From CAIWCD01 sp043782365 (GTDB taxonomy: Bacteria > Myxococcota > Myxococcia > Myxococcales > 40CM-4-68-19): a DNA stretch of 5,937 nt. Below, one piece after another: positions 1 through 5,937 of this stretch; position 1 is the stretch's first letter, and each line of letters opens with the position of its first letter. A program made the position numbers and the translations under genes. Below the pieces are notes generated by a model. The model saw nothing but the letters and a program-made list of their open reading frames with translations, had not been told where the DNA came from and ran no database searches. The stretch covers positions 1-5,937 of the forward strand of contig JAYWAO010000169.1 in the NCBI GenBank assembly GCA_043782365.1, given 5' to 3'.

Positions 1-2016
1 TCGCTCAAGCCGCTCGACCAGTCGTTCGGCTCGAACAATTGGGTCATCTCGGGGGCCTTCTCGGCCTCGGGCAAGGCGATGGTCGCCAACGACCCGCACC
101 TCAGCCTGAACTACCCGCCGCTCTTCCACCTCTTCACCATGACCTCCTCCAACGCCGCCGACTCGCTCGACATCGCGGGCGGCTCGTTCCCGGGCATCCC
201 GGGCGCGCTGGTCGGCCGCGGCGCCCACGTGGGCTGGGGCGTGACGGTGGTCGGCTATGACGTCACCGACATCTACCTGGAGCAGTTCGTCACCGGCGCC
301 AACTTCGGCTGCGACGTCTCGGGCGGCGACCCGCGCCCCTGCGTCATCTTCAAGGGCGCGCCGGTCCGCATCGGCATCTACCCGCAGACCTTCAACGTGC
401 GCGTGGGCCCCGGCGCCGCTGGCGTGGTCAACGCGGTCACCGCCAAGCTGATCGCTGCGGCGCAGTCGCTGGTCGCCGTCGTCCCGCACCACGGCCCGGT
501 CGTGCAGGCCGGCGACGCCACCACCGGCAAGGGCGCCAGCGTCCGCTGGACCGGCCAGGAGGGTGACACCAACGACCTGAAGGCGTTCTTCGGTCTCAAC
601 ACCGCCGCCAACGTCGATGCCGCCATCGCCGCCCTCGCCGACTACACCACCGGCGCGCAGAACTTCGTCCTCGCCGACGACGCGGGCAACATCGCCTACG
701 CCCCGCACGCCTATGTACCGGTGCGCGAGTTCACCGACTACGCCAAGGTGGGCAAGAACCTGATCCCGCCCTGGCTGCCGATCCCCGGTGACGGCACCGC
801 CGAGTGGGGCCCGACGCCGACCTCCACCGCCGACTACCACTGCGCGGGCACGGGCGCCAACGCCCCCGACCGCAAGTGCTGGATCGCCGACGCCGACCTG
901 CCCCAGGGCAAGAACCCCGCGAAGGGCTTCTTCGCCACCGCCAACGCCGACCCGACCGGCATCTCCGACGACCGCCCGGGCGCGCCGATCCCGGCGCCGT
1001 TCCCCAACGCGGCCATCGGCGGCTCGTTCAAGAACTACCTGAGCTTCGAGTGGGACGACTCCACCTCGTTCCGCCACGCCGAGATCACCAAGGTGCTCGG
1101 CACCGCCTCCGCGACGGGCCAGAAGGTCTCGCTCGCCGACATGCAGGCGCTGCAGGCCGACCACATCTCGCTGATCGGCAAGAGCTTCACCGCCGTGCTC
1201 GCCAACGCCGCCTTCGACGGCGCGGCCGCCAAGTATCCCGACTTCAAGGCGGCCCGCGAGATGCTCACTGGCAGCGCCACCACCGCGGGCTGGAGCTTCG
1301 ACTGCCCCACGGGCCTGCTCGGCTCCTCGCCCTCGAGCGCCACCGACCCGGACCCAGCCCGCGCCCGCGACTCGGCGGCCTGCTACCTGTTCCACGGCTT
1401 TTTGCGCGTGCTGCTCCGGAACGTCTTCGCCGACGACCTCGGCGTGGCGGGCCTCTCCGTCAACGGCGGCGCCGCGGTGAAGGCGATGCTCTACATGCTC
1501 TCCACCGGCAAGGACGGCTCGTTCTGCAACAACGTGCGGCCCAACGGCTCGGGCGACGAGACCTCCTGCGGCGCGCAAGTGGTGACGGCGCTGATCACCG
1601 CATATGACACCTTGATCGCCTCGAAGGGCGCGCCCTCCAAGTGGCAGTGGGGCCGGGTGCACACCATGCAGCCCGGCAGCCAGCTCTCGCTGGTCACCCA
1701 AGGCTACCAGCCCGGCCCGTACGCCCGTCCGGGCGGGGCGTTCACCGTCGACGTCGGCAACCCCTCGCTCTCGTCGGCGAGCCTCGGCTCGTTCTCCTAC
1801 GGCTCGTCGGGCAACGTCCGCCACATCTCGGTGATGGACCCGGCCGCGCCGATCGTGAAGATGCAGCTCCCCGGACCGCAGCGCGACGTGGCCACCAGCA
1901 ACCTCTACGGCCCCGACCTGCTCGGCCTCTGGGTGACCAACACCTACTTCGACTTCCCCTATAAGGACTCGATCGCGCCCAACGCGGTCGCCAGCCAGTC
2001 CTTCACCGCGCCTTAG
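1..2016 (+). CDS. Penicillin acylase-family Ntn hydrolase, beta chain (5'-partial)
   Basis: The frame is open from base 1 and ends at TAG 2014-2016; the true start and the alpha chain lie upstream. The family makes a periplasmic or secreted precursor that cleaves itself before a Ser, which becomes the N-terminal nucleophile and hydrolyses amide bonds of acylated substrates. Seen here: GSNNW with Ser beta1 at 31-33; the NDPHL motif with His at beta23; GGSFPGIPG at about beta50-58; WGVT at beta69-72, followed by Asp beta77 and beta80 where the family binds calcium; and ATAN with Asn beta305 (943-945) as candidate oxyanion-hole Asn. His beta23 is the residue of AHL acylases and cephalosporin acylases, whereas classical penicillin G acylase has Gln there. 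The 661-residue beta chain is about 100 residues longer than the roughly 550 usual in the family. It has exactly eight Cys, in four local pairs. The family call is secure; the substrate (N-acyl homoserine lactone, lipopeptide, other N-acyl amide) cannot be read from sequence. Confidence 0.93.
   Translation, partial: SLKPLDQSFGSNNWVISGAFSASGKAMVANDPHLSLNYPPLFHLFTMTSSNAADSLDIAGGSFPGIPGALVGRGAHVGWGVTVVGYDVTDIYLEQFVTGANFGCDVSGGDPRPCVIFKGAPVRIGIYPQTFNVRVGPGAAGVVNAVTAKLIAAAQSLVAVVPHHGPVVQAGDATTGKGASVRWTGQEGDTNDLKAFFGLNTAANVDAAIAALADYTTGAQNFVLADDAGNIAYAPHAYVPVREFTDYAKVGKNLIPPWLPIPGDGTAEWGPTPTSTADYHCAGTGANAPDRKCWIADADLPQGKNPAKGFFATANADPTGISDDRPGAPIPAPFPNAAIGGSFKNYLSFEWDDSTSFRHAEITKVLGTASATGQKVSLADMQALQADHISLIGKSFTAVLANAAFDGAAAKYPDFKAAREMLTGSATTAGWSFDCPTGLLGSSPSSATDPDPARARDSAACYLFHGFLRVLLRNVFADDLGVAGLSVNGGAAVKAMLYMLSTGKDGSFCNNVRPNGSGDETSCGAQVVTALITAYDTLIASKGAPSKWQWGRVHTMQPGSQLSLVTQGYQPGPYARPGGAFTVDVGNPSLSSASLGSFSYGSSGNVRHISVMDPAAPIVKMQLPGPQRDVATSNLYGPDLLGLWVTNTYFDFPYKDSIAPNAVASQSFTAP
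28..33 (+). other. Predicted autoproteolytic processing site (Gly|Ser beta1) of the Ntn hydrolase
   Basis: The codons GGC-TCG encode Gly-Ser immediately before Asn-Asn-Trp, matching the GSN-x-W signature at the alpha/beta junction of penicillin acylases. Cleavage would release the alpha chain plus spacer and expose Ser as both the free amino terminus and the nucleophile. The conserved His falls exactly 22 residues later, as in PvdQ-type acylases, which supports this register. Confidence 0.85.
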
Positions 2017-2084
2017 TCCACGCGCCCAACACTCCAGATGACTACTCCAATGCCCAAGCGCATCCACACCGTCTCCAAGCTTGC

Positions 2085-2090
2085 AAAGGA
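2085..2090 (+). promoter_or_regulatory. Ribosome binding site that decides the lipase start
   Basis: AAAGGA lies 7 bases before ATG 2098. Two in-frame upstream ATGs (2038 and 2050) have no comparable purine-rich site and would place about 20 polar or basic residues before the signal peptide. The surrounding gap 2017-2097 is less GC-rich than the genes and shows no strong hairpin with a T-run, so read-through from the acylase gene is plausible. Confidence 0.7.
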
Positions 2091-2097
2091 ATCGGCC

Positions 2098-2157
2098 ATG
2101 AACAGGCACCTCACCCGCGCGGTCGCTCTTGCGGCCGCAGCGCTCGCGGTCGCGTGC
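2098..2157 (+). other. Lipoprotein (SPII) signal peptide with lipobox
   Basis: MNRHLTRAV supplies a short basic N-region, followed by a run of Ala/Leu/Val and the lipobox L-A-V-A-C, with Cys20 encoded at 2155-2157. Residue +2 is Glu followed by Pro-Pro, so neither the Asp+2 inner-membrane retention signal of enterobacteria nor the Lys+2 signal described for myxobacteria is present. Outer-membrane delivery is therefore the likelier fate; surface exposure is inferred from VolA. Confidence 0.85.
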
Positions 2158-5112
2158 GAGCCTCCGATCGACCAGGTCGCTCCGGGCACGCCCGTGGCGA
2201 CCGCGGTCTTCAACCCCACCGCCTCGGCGATCCCGCTGCCCAATGACCTCGTCTTCCAGGCCGACCTCTCGGCGCAGCCTGCGCAGGCCGAGTTCATCGG
2301 GTCGTTCGCCAAGGCGGGCGGCTTCCCCAATGACCAGGAGGTGTCGATCACCATCGACTTCACCCGCGAGGGCAAGCCGGTCTCGGTCGACCTCGCCACG
2401 CTGCGCCCCGACACGCTGCTGGTGATCGGCAAGACCGCCTCGGGCTCGGGCCCGGTGGCGATCGACCCGATCACCGCCGCCAACTATACGCTCGGCGCCA
2501 AGAGCGGCACGCTGACGCTCCACAACAAGAACCGCCAGCCGTGGCAGCCCGGCAGCTACCTCGTGCTGGTGCGCGGCGGCCCGAACGGCGTGCGCACGAC
2601 CGACGGCGACCCCGTCTACCCGTCGCAGGTCTTCTACCTGATCGCGCAGGGGCAGAACCTGACCGACCCCGCCAACATCGGCCTCATCCTCGCGCAGGCC
2701 CCGGACTGCAGCGCGGTCCCGAAGCCCAACCCCTGCGGGATGGCCGCGGCACAAGCCAATGCGGCGCAGCTCAACCAGCTGGTGTTCCTCTACGGCCCGG
2801 CCTTCGCGGCGGCCGACAAGGTCTTCCCGCACCAGGAGCTGGCGATCCTGACCACGTTCACCATCGCGGCCAAGGCCACCACCATCGAGCTCGACCCGGG
2901 CCGCGGCCTCGTGCCGCTCCCGATCGACCTGCTCCGCGACCCGCGCCCGGTCTCGTCGACCTGCGCGGCCTGCGGCCACCTCACCCCGATCGCAGCCTGC
3001 ACGCTCGCCCAGGGCACCCTCGACGCGAACGGCGTCTGCTCGGCGGCGGGGGCCGGTGGCTTCGCGGCGCTCGACGGCTTCTCGACCACCGCGGCGATGA
3101 TCGCCTCCACCTCGGAGCTGATCCAGGCGGCCACCGTCTCGTCGAGCACGGTCTTCATGTACGACCTGACCAACCCCGCGGCGCCCGTGCAAGTGGCGCC
3201 GTCGTCGCTCATCTATGAGCCCGTCGAGCTGACCCAGAGCGGCCTCTCCACCGCGGTGGTGCTGCAGCCCGCCGGCGCCACGGGCAATGACCCCTCGTCG
3301 GTGCTGCGCACGCGGCCCCTCAAGGACAACACCAACTACGCCATCGTCATCACCGACGGCGTGAAGGACAAGACCGGCGCGGCGATGAAGCCGGGCACGG
3401 TCGGCCGCATCCTGCTCTTCGAGAACGCGCTGGTGAACGGCACGGGAACGTCGCAGCTCGCGGGCATCGATAACAACACGGCCGGCGCGCTGGAGGTGAT
3501 GCGCCAGCAGCTGAGGCCCGTGGTGGCCGCGCTCGGCAGCTCACGCGCGATCACCAAGGACCACATCGCGATGGCGTACACCTTCAAGACGCAGACGATC
3601 TTGAAGACCGCCGTTCAGCTCGCCGCGCTGCCCTACTCGACGCCGGCCGCTACTGCGTTCCCGCTCTCGGCCGCCACCTCGACGGTCGCTGGCACCTTCG
3701 CCAAGTACGGCATCAACCCGACCAAGGTGAACAGCGGCAGCATCCTCCGGTTCATCGAGGCGAAGATCCTCACCTTCGACCTCCTCGACCCCGCGACGGG
3801 CGCCTTCAACCCGGACCCCACCAAGGCGGCGGCCACGCCGATCGACGTGCTGATCGCGGTGCCGAACCTCGCGACGCTGGCGGCTGGCCCCACGGCGGTG
3901 CCGATGATGGTCTTCCGCCACGGCCTCGGCGGCGGGCGCGCCGACATGCTGACGGTGGCCAACACCAACGCCGCCCACGGCATGATCACGGTGGCGATCG
4001 ACGCCGCCAAGCACGGCGATCGCTCCTATTGCAACAAGGGCGACACGACGTACTCGATCGGGGGAACCGCCTACCCGATCTGCGCGGACGCATCGGGTCG
4101 GCCCGACGGCTCGGCGTGCATCTCGCAGCTCCCCGCTGGCGCGCAGGCTGACGCCAAGCCGCCCGGGACCTGCGCGGTGGGCTACGTCAAGCGGCCGGTC
4201 TTCGCCGAGTGCGCCGGCAACCCCGGCGGCGCGCCCTGCAACTGGACCGGCGGCGGCATCCCGTTCGTCTCCTCGAACTTCCTCATCAGCGCGAACTTCT
4301 TCCGGACCCGCGACACCTTCCGGCAGGACCTGATCGACGAGTCGGCGCTGATCCGCGCCATCGCCGTGAACCCGTTGACTCCGCCCGCCGCGGGCACCCA
4401 CAAGGTGTTCGACCTGCTGCTGGCGGACAACCTCGTGATCGACGCCAGCAAGGTCTACTTCTCCGGCCAGTCGCTCGGCTCGATCCAGGGCACCGCCAGC
4501 GTGGCGGCGAACCCGCGCATCAGCAAGGCGGCGCTGAACGTCGGCGGCGGGACCACCGTGGACGTCTTCACCACCTCGCCCGCGTTCATCGGCGGAGTGA
4601 ACCAGCTGCTCGCGGGCCTCGGCATCGCGCCGGGCACCTCGAGCTACTTCCAGTTCCTCATCGTCGCCAAGACCATCCTCGACCCGGCCGACCCGATCAA
4701 CTTCGTCGGGCACATCAACGCCAACACGCTGCCCAACCTGCTCGCCAACCCCGACGGGTCGGTCGCGCAGACCCCGAAGAAGCTGCTCACGCAGGTGGCC
4801 TTCTGCGACCAGACCGTGCCGAACCCCTGGAACCTCGTGTGGGCCTCGACGGCGGGCACCGGTCCGCTGCCGGGCCTGGGGCTCGACAACACCACCACGG
4901 GCACCTTCCAGGTCTTCTACACCTTCACCGGAGCGGCGCCCGACCTGCTCTCGTGCCCGGCGCCGGGAGGCTTCCCGGTGCCGTCTGGAGCGGTCAGCCA
5001 CAGCTTCCTGACCAACTGGAGCAACGCAGGCCAGACGCAGCGCGCGCAGGACGACATGGCCAACTTCGTCGTCAGCGACACCAACCCGAAGTCTCTCGTC
5101 CTGCTGCCTTAA
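2098..5112 (+). CDS. Surface lipoprotein lipase/phospholipase, VolA / Pla-1/cef-like
   Basis: 1004 residues, complete. A lipoprotein signal peptide (residues 1-19, Cys20 as lipid anchor) leads into IPLPNDL (45-51), typical of the bacterial virulence-factor lipase N-terminal domain. Two similar Ig-like stretches follow (about 147-187 and 406-445), then IAMAYTFKTQT (490-500), which in this family precedes the catalytic region. The alpha/beta-hydrolase part shows FRHGLGGGRAD with His608-Gly609 as oxyanion loop, nucleophile elbow GQSLG with Ser792, CDQTVPN with Asp904, and SHSF with His968, giving a full Ser-Asp-His triad. It probably cleaves fatty-acyl esters of (lyso)phospholipids or similar lipids at the outer membrane. 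It is longer than Vibrio VolA-type proteins (roughly 700-800 residues) and has Cys-rich loops at 204-213, 289-314 and 645-714. The next gene, 13 bases on, is FadL-like, as in the Vibrio volA-fadL pair. Exact substrate is unknown. Confidence 0.9.
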   Translation: MNRHLTRAVALAAAALAVACEPPIDQVAPGTPVATAVFNPTASAIPLPNDLVFQADLSAQPAQAEFIGSFAKAGGFPNDQEVSITIDFTREGKPVSVDLATLRPDTLLVIGKTASGSGPVAIDPITAANYTLGAKSGTLTLHNKNRQPWQPGSYLVLVRGGPNGVRTTDGDPVYPSQVFYLIAQGQNLTDPANIGLILAQAPDCSAVPKPNPCGMAAAQANAAQLNQLVFLYGPAFAAADKVFPHQELAILTTFTIAAKATTIELDPGRGLVPLPIDLLRDPRPVSSTCAACGHLTPIAACTLAQGTLDANGVCSAAGAGGFAALDGFSTTAAMIASTSELIQAATVSSSTVFMYDLTNPAAPVQVAPSSLIYEPVELTQSGLSTAVVLQPAGATGNDPSSVLRTRPLKDNTNYAIVITDGVKDKTGAAMKPGTVGRILLFENALVNGTGTSQLAGIDNNTAGALEVMRQQLRPVVAALGSSRAITKDHIAMAYTFKTQTILKTAVQLAALPYSTPAATAFPLSAATSTVAGTFAKYGINPTKVNSGSILRFIEAKILTFDLLDPATGAFNPDPTKAAATPIDVLIAVPNLATLAAGPTAVPMMVFRHGLGGGRADMLTVANTNAAHGMITVAIDAAKHGDRSYCNKGDTTYSIGGTAYPICADASGRPDGSACISQLPAGAQADAKPPGTCAVGYVKRPVFAECAGNPGGAPCNWTGGGIPFVSSNFLISANFFRTRDTFRQDLIDESALIRAIAVNPLTPPAAGTHKVFDLLLADNLVIDASKVYFSGQSLGSIQGTASVAANPRISKAALNVGGGTTVDVFTTSPAFIGGVNQLLAGLGIAPGTSSYFQFLIVAKTILDPADPINFVGHINANTLPNLLANPDGSVAQTPKKLLTQVAFCDQTVPNPWNLVWASTAGTGPLPGLGLDNTTTGTFQVFYTFTGAAPDLLSCPAPGGFPVPSGAVSHSFLTNWSNAGQTQRAQDDMANFVVSDTNPKSLVLLP

Positions 5113-5114
5113 GA

Positions 5115-5120
5115 GCGAGG
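5115..5120 (+). promoter_or_regulatory. Ribosome binding site of the FadL-like gene
   Basis: GCGAGG, with a GAGG core, sits 5 bases before ATG 5126 and directly after the lipase stop codon (TAA 5110-5112). The 13-base gap leaves no room for a promoter or terminator, which argues for one transcript and possibly coupled translation. Confidence 0.6.
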
Positions 5121-5125
5121 CCACC

Positions 5126-5194
5126 ATGCGAACCATCATCCACTCCCTGACGCTGGCGTCCCTCCTCCTGCTCGCCGCCACCGCCGCGCGCGCC
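5126..5194 (+). other. Sec signal peptide of the FadL-like protein
   Basis: MRTIIHS gives one positive charge, followed by a Leu/Ala-rich core (TLASLLLLAATA) and a predicted signal-peptidase-I site AARA|GGY after residue 23. The mature protein then begins Gly-Gly-Tyr, resembling the Ala-Gly-Phe start of FadL. There is no lipobox Cys. Confidence 0.85.
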
Positions 5195-5937
5195 GGCGGG
5201 TATGCCATCCCCGCCGAGAACCCCCGCGAGCTCGGTCTGTCGCAGGCCACCGTGGCCTCGCAGACCGGCCCCGAGGCCATCTACCAGAACAGCGCCGCGC
5301 TGGCGGGCCAGAATGGCCTCGCCATTTCGGCCGGCATCGAGGCCCTCTACAACCAGACAACCTGGACCGGCACCGACGCAGTGCCTGGCTCGGCCACCAT
5401 CACCCCGAAGGCCAACTTCCCTCCCGAGATCGCCATCTCCTACGGCGGCAAGGTGGGCGGGATGAACTTCGGCGTCGGCGCCGGCCTGCTCATTCCGGGC
5501 GGCGGCTCGATCTTCTGGCCCAACAACTGGCCCGGCTCGGCCCGCATCCAGACCGTCAACCAGAAGATCTTCCTCTTCCAGGCGGGCGGCGCGCTTCAGC
5601 CGATCGAAGCGGTCAAGATCGGCGCGACCTTCCTCTACTATGGCGCCCAGGAGAAGCTGACGCAGAAGCTCAACTTCTTGAACGGCGACGCGAACCAAGC
5701 CGAGGCGTCGCTCGGCCTCGCTGGCGGCACCCCGAGCTTCGGCGTGTCGGCCGAAATCAAGGTGCCGGGCGTGCCGCTGACCATCGGCATCGACTACCGC
5801 CACAGCGGCGCGATGACGCTCAAGGGCAAGGTCCACTTCGAGGGCGTGCCCCCGACGTACCAGGGCCTCCTCCAAGATCAGGGCGTCACCGAGGAGATCA
5901 CGGTGCCCAACGAGATCTTCGCGGGCGCCGCCTACAA
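5126..5937 (+). CDS. FadL/OmpP1-family outer-membrane lipid transporter (3'-partial)
   Basis: 270 complete codons are visible and the frame stays open at the window end; the family is usually about 400-450 residues. A Sec signal peptide (residues 1-23, AARA|GG) precedes a FadL-type N-terminus: GGYAIPAE, then ELGLSQATVA and EAIYQNSAAL (50-59). This is the plug/hatch pattern whose usual N-P-A is here N-S-A (55-57). Beyond it the sequence shows alternating beta-strand-like segments with many Gly and aromatic residues, for example MNFGVGAGLLIPGGG, a strand at IGATFLYYGAQ, and IGIDYRHSGAMTLKG followed by VPNEIFAGAAY, as in FadL barrels. The family forms a 14-stranded outer-membrane barrel that lets long-chain fatty acids or other hydrophobic compounds diffuse in. 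Its position right after a lipoprotein lipase suggests uptake of the released acyl chains. The start is set by the signal peptide and RBS. A hydrocarbon or aromatic substrate is an alternative. Confidence 0.88.
   Translation, partial: MRTIIHSLTLASLLLLAATAARAGGYAIPAENPRELGLSQATVASQTGPEAIYQNSAALAGQNGLAISAGIEALYNQTTWTGTDAVPGSATITPKANFPPEIAISYGGKVGGMNFGVGAGLLIPGGGSIFWPNNWPGSARIQTVNQKIFLFQAGGALQPIEAVKIGATFLYYGAQEKLTQKLNFLNGDANQAEASLGLAGGTPSFGVSAEIKVPGVPLTIGIDYRHSGAMTLKGKVHFEGVPPTYQGLLQDQGVTEEITVPNEIFAGAAY

Noticed and set aside
79..81. ATG 79 as start of the acylase
   Set aside because: The frame is open to base 1 and the upstream codons encode the GSNNW processing motif, so this Met is internal (beta17).
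1398..1405. Short T-run in the acylase gene as a terminator
   Set aside because: It falls inside a coding frame (Gly-Phe-Leu) with no strong GC stem directly before it.
804..1607. 267-codon plus-strand open frame in another phase
   Set aside because: Shadow of the acylase frame: the product is mostly Arg, Pro, Gly and His, and the acylase frame holds the conserved motifs on both sides. The same applies to 2541-3218 and 4209-5150 inside the lipase.
1..2016. Reading the acylase as a beta-lactam resistance gene
   Set aside because: Family membership does not imply penicillin hydrolysis; His beta23 and the neighbouring lipid genes point to other N-acyl substrates.
2038..2097. Upstream in-frame start of the lipase at 2038 (or 2050)
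   Set aside because: It would bury the lipoprotein signal peptide behind 16-20 polar residues and lacks a good RBS; ATG 2098 has AAAGGA at proper spacing.
2962..2979. C-A-A-C-G-H in the lipase as a c-type haem motif
   Set aside because: Haem attachment needs C-x-x-C-H; here a Gly separates the second Cys from His, and a lipase has no need of haem.
3541..5280. Long (579-codon) open frame on the minus strand
   Set aside because: It lies antisense to the lipase, whose family motifs are intact throughout. Its product is a low-complexity Arg/Gly/Val/Asp-rich chain with no recognisable domain, as expected when the complementary strand has nearly all G/C third positions.
5072..5875. 267-codon open frame on the minus strand
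   Set aside because: Antisense to the FadL-like gene, which has signal peptide, RBS and family motifs. The product is Arg/Ala/Gly/Glu-rich with no domain or signal.

Overview
The window is a high-GC stretch of bacterial chromosome, with third codon positions almost all G or C. It is densely coded on the plus strand only. Three genes in a row can be supported: the 3' part of a penicillin-acylase-family (Ntn) hydrolase (1-2016), a complete large lipoprotein lipase of the VolA / Pla-1/cef type (2098-5112), and the 5' part of a FadL/OmpP1-family outer-membrane transporter (5126 to the window end). Lipoprotein and Sec signal peptides plus a FadL-type barrel imply a Gram-negative envelope. The GC content, long extracytoplasmic enzymes and Cys-paired loops fit a Myxococcota-like (former deltaproteobacterial) organism. 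That taxonomic guess is inference only.

Layout. Gene 1 is open from base 1. The autocatalytic Gly/Ser cleavage site is at 28-33, so nearly all visible sequence is the mature beta chain (661 residues) and the alpha chain lies upstream of the window. An 81-base gap with no visible terminator leads to gene 2, whose start is best placed at 2098, behind AAAGGA and at the head of a lipoprotein signal peptide. Gene 2 carries a complete Ser792-Asp904-His968 triad. Only 13 bases separate gene 2 from gene 3, so those two are almost certainly co-transcribed. Gene 3 has a clear signal peptide and FadL-like N-terminus and runs off the window after about 270 codons.

How the genes could work together. In Vibrio, the surface lipoprotein lysophospholipase VolA is encoded next to fadL: VolA releases fatty acids from exogenous lipids and FadL imports them. 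The same pairing appears here in an apparently distant lineage, with an upstream amide hydrolase added. A reasonable hypothesis is an envelope lipid-scavenging cassette: the lipase cuts ester-linked acyl chains, the Ntn hydrolase cuts amide-linked acyl chains, and the FadL-like channel takes up the freed acids. The lipase-FadL part rests on sequence and known precedent; the role of the Ntn hydrolase is inference. No RNA genes, mobile elements, CRISPR arrays or convincing terminators were seen.
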